Assembly (NCBI RefSeq): GCF_006494775.1
Contig: NZ_CP041146.1
Coordinates: forward strand, 5,822,501-5,886,500
Direction of reading: 5' to 3'
DNA length: 64,000 nt
Source: Nocardioides humi
GTDB taxonomy: Bacteria > Actinomycetota > Actinomycetes > Propionibacteriales > Nocardioidaceae
A model generated the notes under the pieces. That model did no database searches. It saw only the letters and a program-made list of their open reading frames with translations, and was not told where the DNA came from. A program made the position numbers and the translations under genes. Each line of letters starts with the position of its first letter. Position 1 is the stretch's first letter. This document shows, in pieces, positions 36,787 through 46,872 of this stretch.

Positions 36787-37803
36787 GTGCTCGCCTACGT
36801 CATCCGCCGGGTCTTCGCCGGCGTGATCATGCTCATCGTGATGAGCATCGTCACCTTCGCCCTGTTCTTCGCCACGCCGATCGACCAGGAGACGTTCATC
36901 TGCGGCAAGAACTGCTCCGCCGCGCAGAAGAAGCAGACGGCGGCGGCCCTGGGCTACGACGACAACTTCGCCGAGCAGTGGGTGGCCTTCGCGAAGGGCG
37001 TGGTCGTCGGGCGCGACTACCCCAACGACCCGAAGCTGCGCGAGACCGCCCCGCAGACCATCGCCCGTTGCGACGCGCCCTGCCTGGGCTACTCGCGCCA
37101 GCAGTCGAACACGGTCACCAACCTGATCAAGGAGACCTTCCCGGTCTCGTTCTCGATCGCCATCTCCGCTTTCGTCCTGTGGATGGTGGGCGGCGTGCTG
37201 TTCGGCGTGATCGCCGCCCTCAAACGCGGCACCATCATCGACCGCGGCGTCGTGGGCCTCTCGCTCATCGTCTACGCCTTCCCGACCTTCTTCGTCGGAC
37301 TCCTGCTCTACAAGTTCGTGGCGATCCAATGGGGCCTGACCGAGATCCCGCGCTACACCTCCATAGCCGACGGCGGCATCACCGGCTGGATGGGCAGCCT
37401 CACCCTGCCGGCGATCACCCTCGCCGTCTTCTTCATGGCCGCCTACGTCCGGATGACCCGGTCCTATGTGATCGAGTCGTTCCACGAGGACTACGTCCGC
37501 ACCGCCCGCGCCAAGGGCCTGCCCGAGCGCACGGTGACCTTCAAGCACGCGCTGCGCGCGGCACTGACCCCGATCGTCACCATGGCCGGACTCGACTTCG
37601 CCGGACTCATGGGCGGCGCCATCATCACGGAGTCCGTCTTCAACTACCCCGGCATGGGCAAGCTCGCCGTGGCCGCCAGCAACGACTTCGACCTCCCGAC
37701 GACGGTCGGCCTGGTCATCCTGCTCGCCGCCTTCGTGATCATCGCCAACATCATCGTGGACCTGCTGTACGCCGTGATCGACCCGCGCGTGCGGCTGGGC
37801 TGA
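36787..37803 (+). CDS. Peptide ABC transporter permease (DppB/OppB type)
   Basis: The 338-residue protein starts with LAYVIRRVFAGVIMLIVMSIVTFALFF, has a large external loop (residues 35-115, with Cys pairs), and then five helices with the EAA loop HEDYVRTARAKGLPERTVTFKHALRAALTP. It pairs with the DppC-type permease. TAGAGG (36775-36780) ends 6 nt before the GTG, so a second, leaderless promoter may serve this part of the operon. Confidence 0.9.
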   Translation: MLAYVIRRVFAGVIMLIVMSIVTFALFFATPIDQETFICGKNCSAAQKKQTAAALGYDDNFAEQWVAFAKGVVVGRDYPNDPKLRETAPQTIARCDAPCLGYSRQQSNTVTNLIKETFPVSFSIAISAFVLWMVGGVLFGVIAALKRGTIIDRGVVGLSLIVYAFPTFFVGLLLYKFVAIQWGLTEIPRYTSIADGGITGWMGSLTLPAITLAVFFMAAYVRMTRSYVIESFHEDYVRTARAKGLPERTVTFKHALRAALTPIVTMAGLDFAGLMGGAIITESVFNYPGMGKLAVAASNDFDLPTTVGLVILLAAFVIIANIIVDLLYAVIDPRVRLG

Positions 37804-37818
37804 GAGGACCTGACCTCC

Positions 37819-38895
37819 ATGACGACCACCTCCTCGGCCGGCGGCGCCTCGGACGCGCTGCTCTCCGTCCGCGAGCTCCAGGTGCACTTCCCGACCAGCG
37901 ACGGCCTGGTGAAGGCCGTCAACGGCCTCACCTTCGACCTCGAGTCCGGCAAGACGCTCGGCATCGTCGGCGAGTCCGGCTCCGGCAAGTCCGTCTCCAG
38001 CATGGCGATCATGGGCCTGCACCACGGCACCAACGCCCAGATGTCCGGCGAGATCATGCTCGGCGGCGTCGACCTGCTCTCGCTGGGCCGCGACGACATG
38101 CGCAAGCGCCGCGGCCGCGACGTCGCGATGATCTTCCAGGACCCGCTCTCGGCGATGCACCCCTACTACACGGTGGGCAACCAGATCGCCGAGGCCTACC
38201 GGGTCCACCACGACGTCTCCCGCAAGATCGCCAAGCAGCGTGCGATCGAGATGCTCGACCGGGTCGGCATCCCCAACCCGGACCGCCGGGTCAACGACTA
38301 TCCCCACCAGTTCTCGGGCGGCATGCGCCAGCGCGCGATGATCGCGATGGGCCTGATCAACGACCCCAACCTGCTCATCGCGGACGAGCCCACCACGGCG
38401 CTCGACGTGACGGTGCAGGCGCAGATCCTCGACCTGCTCCAGGACCTCCAGCGCGAGTTCAACTCCGCGATCATCATCATCACCCACGACCTGGGCGTCG
38501 TGGCCGAGATGGCCGACGACGTCCTGGTGATGTACGCCGGCCGCGCGGTCGAGCACGGTCCCTGCAAGGAGATCCTCACGCACCCCGAGATGCCCTACAC
38601 GTGGGGCCTGCTCTCGAGCGTGCCGGACCTCACCGGCGACACCGACGCCCGGCTCGTGCCGATCCCCGGCAACCCGCCCAGCCTGCTGAACCCGCCGTCC
38701 GGCTGCGCCTTCCACCCGCGGTGCGCCCACCGCGACAAGGTGCCCGGCGACCTGTGCCGCACCGAGCTCCCGCTGCTCGTGCCCGGCCAGCGCGGCGCGC
38801 AGCACACCAAGCGCTGCCACCTGCCGAACCCGGACGCGATCTACGAGGCCGAGGTGCTGCCGGAGATCGCGCCGGACCTGGCCAAGGAGCTGTGA
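37819..38895 (+). CDS. Peptide ABC transporter ATP-binding protein (DppD/OppD type)
   Basis: The 358-residue ATPase has Walker A GESGSGKS, Q-loop MIFQDPLSAMHP, signature FSGGMRQRAMIAMGL, Walker B LIADEPTTALDV and the C-terminal oligopeptide/dipeptide domain with Cys residues (GCAFHPRCAHRDKVPGDLCR) that can hold an iron-sulfur cluster. It forms a heterodimer with the next gene product. The stop shares one base with the next start. Confidence 0.93.
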   Translation: MTTTSSAGGASDALLSVRELQVHFPTSDGLVKAVNGLTFDLESGKTLGIVGESGSGKSVSSMAIMGLHHGTNAQMSGEIMLGGVDLLSLGRDDMRKRRGRDVAMIFQDPLSAMHPYYTVGNQIAEAYRVHHDVSRKIAKQRAIEMLDRVGIPNPDRRVNDYPHQFSGGMRQRAMIAMGLINDPNLLIADEPTTALDVTVQAQILDLLQDLQREFNSAIIIITHDLGVVAEMADDVLVMYAGRAVEHGPCKEILTHPEMPYTWGLLSSVPDLTGDTDARLVPIPGNPPSLLNPPSGCAFHPRCAHRDKVPGDLCRTELPLLVPGQRGAQHTKRCHLPNPDAIYEAEVLPEIAPDLAKEL

Positions 38896-40136
38896 TGACC
38901 AACGAGATGCGGCACGAGACGATCGACCAGGACCCGGAGGACATGGCGGTGGCACCGAGGCCCGAGGGGCACAGCGCGGCCGTCGCTCCCGCCGACGCGA
39001 AGCCGATCCTCGAGGTCGACAAGCTCCGGATGTACTTCCCGGTCAAGTCGCCCGGCCTGATCCGTCGTACCGTCGGCCACGTCCAGGCCGTCGACGGCGT
39101 CTCCTTCCAGGTGGCCGAGGCGACGTCGCTGGGCCTGGTGGGCGAGTCGGGCTGCGGCAAGTCGACCACCGGCCGGCTGATCACCCGGCTGTACGAGCCG
39201 ACCGCGGGCGCGATCAGGTTCGAGGGCGAGGACATCGCGCACGCCCGGCCGGCGGAGCTGAAGCCGCTGCGGCGCGAGATCCAGATGATCTTCCAGGACC
39301 CGTACACCTCGCTGAACCCGCGGCAGACGGTCGGCTCGATCATCGGGGCGCCGCTGGCGATCCACAAGATCCTGCCGAAGAGCAAGATCCTCCCGCGCGT
39401 GCAGGAGCTGCTGGAGATCGTCGGCCTCAACCCGGAGCACTACAACCGCTACCCGCACGAGTTCTCCGGCGGCCAGCGCCAGCGCATCGGCATCGCCCGC
39501 GCGCTGACCCTGCAGCCGAAGCTGCTCGTCGCCGACGAGCCGCTCTCGGCGCTCGACGTGTCGATCCAGGCGCAGGTCATCAACCTGCTCCAGGACATCC
39601 AGCGCGAGTTCGGCGTGGCCTTCCTCTTCATCGCCCACGACCTCGCGATCGTGCGGCACTTCTGCCCCGAGATCGCGGTGATGTACCTCGGCAAGATCGT
39701 CGAGATCGGCGACCGCGAGTCGATCTACACCAACGCCCACCACCCCTACACACAGGCGCTGCTCTCCGCCGTACCGGACGTGAAGCAGGCCGCGACGGGC
39801 GGCCGGATCGAGCGGATCCGGTTGCAGGGCGACGTCCCGAGCCCGATCGACCCGCCGTCGGGCTGCCGGTTCCGCACCCGCTGCCCGATCGCCCAGGAGA
39901 TCTGCGCCCGGCACGAGCCGCCGCTGCTCCAGATCGGCCGCAAGCACAAGGTCGCCTGTCACTTCCCGGGCCGGCTCGGCCAGGCGCCGCGGGAGCCGCT
40001 GACCGCCGGCCTGCTCGGCGTCGACGCCGAGGGCCGCCCGGACCCGGGCGCCAGCCCGAGCACCGACCTGGTCGAGCAGCCCGGGTACGCCGGCACCTGG
40101 TTCGACCTCGACAAGAAGTCGATCGGCCGCGCGTGA
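38895..40136 (+). CDS. Peptide ABC transporter ATP-binding protein (DppF/OppF type)
   Basis: The 413-residue ATPase has an extra 35-residue acidic N-terminus, Walker [22 protein letters not shown], signature [15 protein letters not shown], Walker [13 protein letters not shown] and the C-terminal Cys-containing domain ([15 protein letters not shown]). A further tail of about 50 residues follows. It completes the importer. Confidence 0.93.
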   Translation: MTNEMRHETIDQDPEDMAVAPRPEGHSAAVAPADAKPILEVDKLRMYFPVKSPGLIRRTVGHVQAVDGVSFQVAEATSLGLVGESGCGKSTTGRLITRLYEPTAGAIRFEGEDIAHARPAELKPLRREIQMIFQDPYTSLNPRQTVGSIIGAPLAIHKILPKSKILPRVQELLEIVGLNPEHYNRYPHEFSGGQRQRIGIARALTLQPKLLVADEPLSALDVSIQAQVINLLQDIQREFGVAFLFIAHDLAIVRHFCPEIAVMYLGKIVEIGDRESIYTNAHHPYTQALLSAVPDVKQAATGGRIERIRLQGDVPSPIDPPSGCRFRTRCPIAQEICARHEPPLLQIGRKHKVACHFPGRLGQAPREPLTAGLLGVDAEGRPDPGASPSTDLVEQPGYAGTWFDLDKKSIGRA

Positions 40137-40170
40137 GGGACTGTCCGAGCCGCTGACTAGGCTCCTTGTC

Positions 40171-41541
40171 GTGGATGAGGAGCCGCAGCTGTTCGACACC
40201 CCCACGTCGGGTCGTACGACGTCGGGCGGGTCGCTCGCCGACGCCGCTCACGCCTCGGCGCCGCTGGCGGTGCGGATGCGGCCGCGCACCCTCGAGGAGC
40301 TGGTCGGGCAGGAGCAGCTGCGCGCGCCCGGCTCGCCGCTGCGGCAGCTCGTGGAGGGCGACCAGTCGCTGTCGCTGCTGCTGTGGGGCCCGCCCGGCAC
40401 CGGCAAGACGACGATCGCCTCGATCATCAGCCAGCAGACCGGCCGCCGGTTCGTGGAGGTCTCCGCCGTCTCCGCCGGGGTCAAGGAGGTCCGGGCCGCG
40501 ATCGACACCGCCCGGCGCCAGCTGGTCGCGACGGGGGAGGAGACGGTCCTCTTCGTCGACGAGGTGCACCGGTTCAGCAAGGCCCAGCAGGACGCGCTCC
40601 TCCCGGGTGTCGAGAACCGCTGGGTGACCCTGGTCGCCGCGACCACGGAGAACCCGTCGTTCAGCGTGATCTCGCCGCTGCTCTCGCGCAGCCTGCTGCT
40701 GCGGCTGGAGTCGCTCACCGACGCCGACATCGCCGCCGTCCTCGACCTCGCCGTCGCCGACGAGCGCGGGCTGGCGGGCGAGATGGTGCTCGAGGACGAG
40801 GCGCGCGAGCACATCGTGCGGCTCGCCGGCGGCGACGCCCGCCGGTCGCTGACCTACCTGGAGGCAGCCGCCGGAGCCGCCCGCACCCAGGGCAGCACCA
40901 CCATCGACGTCGAGACCGCCGAGACCGCCGCCGACCAGGCGGCGGTCCGCTACGACCGCGACGGCGACCAGCACTACGACGTCATCAGCGCCTTCATCAA
41001 GTCGGTCCGCGGCTCCGACGCGGACGCGGCGCTGCACTACCTGGCCCGGATGATCGAGGCCGGGGAGGACCCCCGCTTCATCACCCGGCGACTGATGATC
41101 CTCGCCAGCGAGGACATCGGCCTCGCCGACCCCACTGCGCTCACCACCGCCGTCGCCGCCGCCCAGGTCGTCCAGCTGATCGGCATGCCCGAGGCCCAGC
41201 TCACCCTGGCCCACGCCACCATCGCGCTCGCCGTCGCGCCCAAGTCGAACGCCGTGACCACCGCCATCTCCGAGGCGATCGGCGACGTCCGCGCCGGCAA
41301 GATCGGCCAGGTCCCGCCCCACCTGCGCGACGCCCACTACGCCGGCGCCAAGAAGCTCGGGCACGGCCAGGGCTACGTCTACAGCCACGACGCCCCCTTC
41401 GGTGTCGCCGAGCAGCAGTACGCCCCGGACGTGGTCCGCGACGCCGCCTACTACCGGCCCACCGAGCTCGGCGCCGAGGCGTCCGTCAAGCAGCGGTGGG
41501 AGCGGGTACGCCGGATCATTCGTGGCCGGGACGGACGGTAG
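40171..41541 (+). CDS. rarA: Replication-associated recombination protein RarA (MgsA)
   Basis: The 456-residue AAA+ protein resembles clamp-loader subunits and Ruv[17 protein letters not shown], Walker [11 protein letters not shown], Walker [16 protein letters not shown], sensor ATTENPSF, and the RarA C-terminal domain ([20 protein letters not shown]). It acts at stalled forks. TAGGCT (40158-40163) ends 7 nt before the GTG. Its final codons form the left arm of the inverted-repeat element that follows. Confidence 0.93.
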   Translation: MDEEPQLFDTPTSGRTTSGGSLADAAHASAPLAVRMRPRTLEELVGQEQLRAPGSPLRQLVEGDQSLSLLLWGPPGTGKTTIASIISQQTGRRFVEVSAVSAGVKEVRAAIDTARRQLVATGEETVLFVDEVHRFSKAQQDALLPGVENRWVTLVAATTENPSFSVISPLLSRSLLLRLESLTDADIAAVLDLAVADERGLAGEMVLEDEAREHIVRLAGGDARRSLTYLEAAAGAARTQGSTTIDVETAETAADQAAVRYDRDGDQHYDVISAFIKSVRGSDADAALHYLARMIEAGEDPRFITRRLMILASEDIGLADPTALTTAVAAAQVVQLIGMPEAQLTLAHATIALAVAPKSNAVTTAISEAIGDVRAGKIGQVPPHLRDAHYAGAKKLGHGQGYVYSHDAPFGVAEQQYAPDVVRDAAYYRPTELGAEASVKQRWERVRRIIRGRDGR

Positions 41542-41683
41542 GCGCCCTGCTGCGCGCCGCCCCGCGGGCGCCTCGCGGCGTTGCCGTCGCTCACCAGACA
41601 ACCAGTCTGCTGTCGCCCCGGCGCCTTGCGAGGCATCCCGCGGATGCGACGCTCGCGACGGGCGCCCACCATCCGTCCCGGCC
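41524..41683. repeat. Inverted-repeat element, copy 1 of a dispersed structured family
   Basis: Arms 41524-41547 and 41660-41683 match at 22 of 24 positions as an inverted repeat; inner segments 41562-41568/41637-41643 and 41570-41576/41628-41634 continue the pairing. The centre 41577-41629 begins GGCGTTGCCG and ends CGGCGCCTTGC and is closely similar to the reverse complement of 46925-46978. The left arm covers the last codons and stop of rarA. It fills the whole rarA to 41704 intergenic space and could be a palindromic mobile element or a structured RNA. Confidence 0.7.
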
Positions 41684-41703
41684 GGCAAGTAGGCTTGTGC
41701 GTC

Positions 41704-42246
41704 GTGACCACCGCCCTCGCCGTACCCGACTGGCTGGCTGTGGCGACCATCCTCAGCCTGCTGGTCCTCGTGGTCGCCGTACTGGGGCTCGGGCGGTCCC
41801 TGCGCCGGTCGCGCAGCCACACCGAGGCGCTGCTCGCGGCGGCCGCCGAGGACGCCGAGGCGCTGCGCGAGCAGCTCGCCGGGATCGAGGCCGAGCTGCA
41901 GGAGAGGCAGGAGGCCGCGCTGCGAGGCGAGCGGACGCCGGTGGCGAGCGTCGACGAGCGCGAGTACGTCATCACCGACCTCGGCCAGGAGCACGGGCCG
42001 CGGGTCCCGGCCCGCGTCGTGCCCGCGCCGATGTTCGCCGACATCCTGCTCCGCGAGAGCGTCATCAAGACCGCGGCCCTGGCCGCCGGCCTGCGCCGGG
42101 CGCTGTCGCCCGAGGTCCGCAACCGGATCCGGTTCGAGATGAAGCGCGAGGTCAAGCGCTCCCGCAAGGAGCGCAAGCTGATGCTGCGCGCCGCCCGCCG
42201 CGACTGGGAGGCCCGCCAGCGCGCCGGCGTCGAGGTGTCGTCGTGA
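41704..42246 (+). CDS. Hypothetical membrane-anchored coiled-coil protein
   Basis: The 180-residue protein has one N-terminal helix (ATILSLLVLVVAVLGLG), then a predicted coiled coil (about residues 40-75) and a basic C-terminal half (RFEMKREVKRSRKERKLML). TAGGCT (41690-41695) ends 8 nt before the GTG, so it is probably leaderless. It overlaps the next gene as GTGA and both precede alaS, an arrangement conserved in actinobacteria. Function unknown. Confidence 0.78.
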   Translation: MTTALAVPDWLAVATILSLLVLVVAVLGLGRSLRRSRSHTEALLAAAAEDAEALREQLAGIEAELQERQEAALRGERTPVASVDEREYVITDLGQEHGPRVPARVVPAPMFADILLRESVIKTAALAAGLRRALSPEVRNRIRFEMKREVKRSRKERKLMLRAARRDWEARQRAGVEVSS

Positions 42247-42509
42247 AGGCCGGGATCTGGTTCGCCGCGGGCGCGGCCGCGGGCGTCTACGGCATGGTCC
42301 GGGCCCGGCGCCTGGCGGAGGCGTTCACCCCCGACGGCATGCGCGACCGGATCGGCGCCGCGTTCGTGGGCGCCCGGATGTTCCGCGAGGAGGTCGCGCG
42401 CGGACAGGCCCAGGCCGAAATCCACTTGCGGCAGCGCTTCGACGGCGCGGACGCTGGTCCACCCCAGCTGATGAACCCCACCACACCGAGCAGAGAAGGC
42501 ACCCGTTGA
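42243..42509 (+). CDS. DUF6167-like small membrane protein
   Basis: The 88-residue protein has a single N-terminal membrane segment (IWFAAGAAAGVYGMV) followed by an amphipathic and polar tail. Its size, sequence and place directly before alaS match a conserved actinobacterial family of unknown function. It overlaps both neighbours by 4 bases. Confidence 0.75.
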   Translation: MKAGIWFAAGAAAGVYGMVRARRLAEAFTPDGMRDRIGAAFVGARMFREEVARGQAQAEIHLRQRFDGADAGPPQLMNPTTPSREGTR

Positions 42510-45202
42510 ACGAGCGGCACCTGAGCAGCGCGGAGATCCGCAACCGGTTCCTCGCCCACTTCGAGCAGCGCGGCCACACGGTGGTGCCGTCCGCCTCGCT
42601 GCTGCTGGACGACCCCAACCTGCTCTTCGTCAACGCCGGCATGGTGCCGTTCAAGCCCTACTTCCTGGGCCAGGAGACCCCGCCGTTCCGCCGCGCGACG
42701 AGCGTGCAGAAGTGCGTGCGCACCCTCGACATCGAGGAGGTCGGCAAGACCACCCGCCACGGCACGTTCTTCCAGATGAACGGCAACTTCTCCTTCGGCG
42801 ACTACTTCAAGGAGGGGGCGATCCAGTACGCCTGGGAGCTGGTCACCAACCCCCAGAGCGAGGGCGGCCTCGGGTTCGACCCGGACCTGATCTGGGTGAC
42901 CGTGCTGCCCGAGGACGACGAGGCCCGGCACTTCTGGAAGAGCGTCGCGGGCCTGCCCGACGAGCGGATCCAGCCGCGCGGCCTCAAGGACAACTACTGG
43001 AACATGGGCGTCCCCGGCCCCGGTGGTCCCTGCAGCGAGATCTACGTCGACCGCGGCCCGGCGTACGGCCCCGACGGTGGACCCGACGCCGACGAGGACC
43101 GGTTCCTGGAGATCTGGAACCTCGTCTTCATGCAGGAGGAGCTCAGCGCCGTCCGCGCCAAGGACGACTTCGACATCGCGGGCCCGCTGCCGAGCAAGAA
43201 CATCGACACCGGCATGGGCCTGGAGCGGGTCGCCTACCTGCTCCAGGGCAAGCAGAACCTCTACGAGATCGACACCGTCTTCCCCGTGATCGAGAAGGCC
43301 ATGGAGCTCTCCGGGAAGAAGTACGGCGCGTCCGGGGCCGACGGCCACGTCGACGACGTCCGGTTCCGCGTGGTCGCCGACCACGTGCGCAGCTCGCTGA
43401 TGCTGATCGGCGACGGCGTCACCCCCGGCAACGAGGGCCGCGGCTACGTCCTGCGCCGGCTGCTGCGCCGCGCGGTGCGCAACATGCGGCTGCTCGGCTA
43501 CCAGGACCCGGCGCTGCCCGAGCTGCTGCCGGTCTCGCGCGACCGGATGGGGGAGAGCTACCCCGAGCTGGTCTCCGGCTGGGACCGGATCGCCCAGGTC
43601 GCCTACGCCGAGGAGGACGCCTTCCGCAAGACCCTCCAGGCCGGCACCCAGATCTTCGACCTCGCCGCGAGCGAGGTGCGCGAGTCCGGCGCGACGACCA
43701 TTCCCGGCGACCGGGCGTTCGCGCTGCACGACACCTACGGCTTCCCGATCGACCTGACCCTCGAGATGGCCGCGGAGGCGGGCCTCTCCGTCGACGAGCC
43801 CGGCTTCCGACAGCTCATGTCCGAGCAGCGGGAGCGGGCCAAGGCCGACGCGCGCGCCAAGAAGGGCCAGCACGCCGACACCGCCGTCTACCGCGACATC
43901 CTCGACGCCAACGGCCCGACCGAGTGGCTGGCCTACGAGACCCTGGAGACCGAGTCGCGCCCGCTCGCGCTGCTCCGTGAGGGCGCGGCCGTCGGCGCGC
44001 TCGCCACCGGCGAGATCGGCGAGCTGGTGCTCGACCGGACGCCGTTCTACGCCGAGTCGGGCGGCCAGGTCGCCGACGCCGGCGTGATCGAGTTCGAGGG
44101 CGGCGCGGTGGAGGTGCTCGACGTCCAGCGCCCGGTCCGCGGCCTCGTCGTCCACCAGGTCCGCGTCGTCGACGGCGAGCTGCCCGCCGACGCGGCGCTG
44201 CTGCACGCCCGGGTCGACCCGCAGTGGCGGATCGGCGCGCGGCAGGCCCACTCCGGCACCCACATCGTGCACGCGGCGCTGCGCGAGGTGCTCGGTCCCA
44301 CCGCGCTGCAGTCCGGCTCCTACAACCGGCCGGGCTACCTCCGCCTCGACTTCGGCTGGCTCAATGCCCTCTCGCCGGACCAGGTGCGCGAGATCGAGCA
44401 GGTCGCCAACAACGCCTTGCGCGCCGACCTCGCGGTGGCGTGGGAGTACATGACGCTCAGCCAGGCCAAGGACTGGGGCGCGCTCGCCCTCTTCGGCGAG
44501 ACGTACGACGACCAGAAGGTCCGCGTCGTCGAGATCGGCGGTCCCTGGTCCCGCGAGCTGTGCGGCGGCACGCACGTCGACCACTCCAGCCAGGTCGGCA
44601 CCGTCGTCGTCACCGGCGAGTCCAGCGTCGGGTCCGGTAACCGCCGGATCGAGGCGCTCACCGGCGTCGAGGGCTTCTCCTATCTCGCCAGGGAGCGGGA
44701 CGTCGTCGGTCAGCTGTCCACCCTGCTCAAGGCGCAGCCCGACGACCTCGTCGGCCGGGTGGGCGATCTGGTCGACCGGCTCAAGCAGGTGGAGAAGGAG
44801 ATGGAGCGGATCCGTCTCCAGCAGCTCCTCTCCGGCGGCGCCGCCCTCGCCGAGGGCGCGACCGACGTCAACGGCGTCCGCCTGGTCGCGCAGCGGCTCG
44901 ACGGCGCCGGTGGCGGCGACGTCCGCACGCTCGCGACCGACGTCCGGGCCCGACTCACCGGCGACGCGCCCGCCGTCGTCGTCCTCGTCGGCGCGGCCGA
45001 CGGCAAGGCCGCGATCGTCGCGGCCCTCAACGACGCCGCCCAGGCCCGCGGTCTCGCGGCCGGCGACCTGGTCCGCGCCGCCGCGCCGTTCCTCGACGGC
45101 AAGGGCGGCGGCAAGGCCGACCTGGCCCAGGGCGGCGGCACCGACGTCACCCGGATCGACGAGGCGCTCGCCGCGGTGACGGCGGCCGTCGCCTCGGCCT
45201 GA
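42506..45202 (+). CDS. alaS: Alanyl-tRNA synthetase
   Basis: The 898-residue enzyme has the class II catalytic core (FVNAGMVPFKPYFLG, RHGTFFQMNGNFSFGDYFK), a tRNA-recognition region, the editing domain with HSGTHIVHAAL and the CGGTHVDHSSQVG zinc motif, and the C-terminal C-Ala domain ending KGGGKADLAQGGG. It is complete. The start is TTG in a TTGA overlap with the previous gene, with AGAGAAGG upstream; no better ATG or GTG is near. Confidence 0.96.
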   Translation: MNERHLSSAEIRNRFLAHFEQRGHTVVPSASLLLDDPNLLFVNAGMVPFKPYFLGQETPPFRRATSVQKCVRTLDIEEVGKTTRHGTFFQMNGNFSFGDYFKEGAIQYAWELVTNPQSEGGLGFDPDLIWVTVLPEDDEARHFWKSVAGLPDERIQPRGLKDNYWNMGVPGPGGPCSEIYVDRGPAYGPDGGPDADEDRFLEIWNLVFMQEELSAVRAKDDFDIAGPLPSKNIDTGMGLERVAYLLQGKQNLYEIDTVFPVIEKAMELSGKKYGASGADGHVDDVRFRVVADHVRSSLMLIGDGVTPGNEGRGYVLRRLLRRAVRNMRLLGYQDPALPELLPVSRDRMGESYPELVSGWDRIAQVAYAEEDAFRKTLQAGTQIFDLAASEVRESGATTIPGDRAFALHDTYGFPIDLTLEMAAEAGLSVDEPGFRQLMSEQRERAKADARAKKGQHADTAVYRDILDANGPTEWLAYETLETESRPLALLREGAAVGALATGEIGELVLDRTPFYAESGGQVADAGVIEFEGGAVEVLDVQRPVRGLVVHQVRVVDGELPADAALLHARVDPQWRIGARQAHSGTHIVHAALREVLGPTALQSGSYNRPGYLRLDFGWLNALSPDQVREIEQVANNALRADLAVAWEYMTLSQAKDWGALALFGETYDDQKVRVVEIGGPWSRELCGGTHVDHSSQVGTVVVTGESSVGSGNRRIEALTGVEGFSYLARERDVVGQLSTLLKAQPDDLVGRVGDLVDRLKQVEKEMERIRLQQLLSGGAALAEGATDVNGVRLVAQRLDGAGGGDVRTLATDVRARLTGDAPAVVVLVGAADGKAAIVAALNDAAQARGLAAGDLVRAAAPFLDGKGGGKADLAQGGGTDVTRIDEALAAVTAAVASA

Positions 45203-45210
45203 GGACCTGG

Positions 45211-45693
45211 GTGAGGCGCGGCGTCCGGCTCGGCGTCGACCCGGGCGACGCCCGGATCGGCGTCGCCCGCAGCGACCCGTCCGGGATCCTCGCCACGCCG
45301 GTGGAGACGGTGCGGCGCGGCAAGGGCGACCTGCGTCGGATCCACCAGCTGCTGAGGGCCGAGGAGGATGCGTCGGGGGTCCTCGAGGTGGTCGTGGGGC
45401 TGCCGCGCTCGCTCTCCGGGGGCGAGGGTCCGGCGGCGGAGAAGACCCGCGCCTTCGCCGTACGGCTGGCGCGCCGGGTGGCACCCGTGCCCGTGCGGCT
45501 GGTCGACGAACGACTCACGACGGTGACCGCGGAGGCTATGCTGCGCGACCAGCGCAAGGGCGCGAAGCGTCGTGCCGTGGTCGACCAGGTCGCGGCCGTC
45601 GTCATCCTGCAGCAGGCGCTGGATGCCGAGCGCACCACCGGCACCCCTCCGGGGGAGCTGGTGCCCCCCACGGACGAGGAGACGCATGACTGA
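45211..45693 (+). CDS. ruvX: RuvX/YqgF-family RNase H-fold nuclease
   Basis: The 160-residue protein has LGVDPGDARIGVA with the first catalytic Asp, VVVGLPRSLSGGEG, DERLTTVTAEAML and a final acidic residue in AVVDQVAAVVILQ. The family matures 16S rRNA 5' ends and may also resolve junctions. It lies between alaS and mltG as in mycobacteria and overlaps mltG by 8 bases. Confidence 0.92.
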   Translation: MRRGVRLGVDPGDARIGVARSDPSGILATPVETVRRGKGDLRRIHQLLRAEEDASGVLEVVVGLPRSLSGGEGPAAEKTRAFAVRLARRVAPVPVRLVDERLTTVTAEAMLRDQRKGAKRRAVVDQVAAVVILQQALDAERTTGTPPGELVPPTDEETHD

Positions 45694-46872
45694 GCCGCCG
45701 CTGCCGGAGCCCGTCCAGGACGCCGGCCACGACCTCCTCCCGAGCAGCGGTACGCCGGCCGGTGGACGCCGGCGCGCGGCCCGGCGGCGGCGCGGCGGCT
45801 GCCTGCCGATCCTGATCGTGGTGGCGCTCTTCTGCGCCCTCGTCGCGTGGTTCGCCCGCGGCGCCGTCTCCGACGTGAAGGACATGTTCGCCGGGCCGGA
45901 GGACTACGCCGGCCCGGGCAGCGGCGAGGTCACCTTCGTGATCGACCCCGGCCAGTCGGTCGCGTCGATGGGGCCGAGCTCGAGGAGCTCGGCGTCGTGG
46001 CGTCGGGCGAGGCGTTCGTGGACGCCGCGGCCAAGGACAGCCGGTCGACCAAGATCCAGGCCGGCACCTACCTGCTCAAGAGCAGGATGAAGGCCGCCGA
46101 CGTCGTCGCGATCCTCGTGGACCCGGCCAATGTGTCGACCGAGACGGTGACGATCCCCGAGGGCCTGCGCGTCGTCGACATCGTCGACGTGATCGCCAAG
46201 CGGACCGACTTCACCAAGAAGCAGCTCAACGCCGCCCTGCAGAGCCCCGACCAGCTCGGTCTGCCCGACTACGCCGGCGGCAACCCCGAGGGCTACCTGT
46301 TCCCGGCGACGTACACGATCAGCCCGAACGAGACCCCCGCCGAGTTCCTGAAGTCCATGGTCGACCGCTGGAAGCGCGCCGCCGACGACGCCGGCCTCGA
46401 CGCCGCCGCGCAGCGGCTGGGCTATACCGCCCACGAGTTGATGACCATCGCGTCGCTGGTGCAGGTCGAGGGCAAGACGGCCGAGGACATGGCGAAGATT
46501 GCGCGGGTGATCCTGAACCGGGTGGAGAACCCCGGGACGGCGGGCCAGACCGGCCGGCTGCAGATCGACGCCACGGTCGACTACGCCCTCGGCCGCAAGC
46601 TCACCGTCGGGCTGACCCAGGCCGAGCGCGACGACACGGACTCGCCGTACAACACCTTCCGGATCCAGGGCCTGCCGCCCGGCCCGATCAGCGCCCCGGG
46701 CGACGACGCCATCACGGCGGCGATGAACCCGCCCGACGGCAACTGGTACTACTACGTCACGGTCAACCTGCGCACCGGCGAGACCAAGTTCGCGGCGACC
46801 TACGACGAGTTCCTCACCTACCGCAACGAGCTGCGCGACTACTGCGCGAACGAGTCGCAGGGCGCCTGCTAG
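45686..46872 (+). CDS. mltG: Endolytic murein transglycosylase MltG, frame interrupted near 45971
   Basis: A basic cytoplasmic N-terminus, one membrane helix (LPILIVVALFCALVAWF) and the sequence to GQSVASMG run in one frame; the remainder from AELEELGVVASGEAF, with the LysM-like part, the catalytic Glu in SLVQVEGKTAEDMAKIARV and LNRVENPG...LQIDATVDYAL, runs in another. One lost G in the GGGG run at 45970-45973 explains the shift. MltG cuts nascent glycan strands and sets their length. A sequence error is the likeliest cause. The stop codon lies in the left arm of the following repeat. Confidence 0.9.

Noticed and set aside
41562..41660. A simple rho-independent terminator for rarA
   Set aside because: The paired region spans the entire 160-bp gap, includes coding bases of rarA, lacks a T tract and shares its centre with a second copy elsewhere, so a plain terminator does not explain it, although it may also stop transcription.
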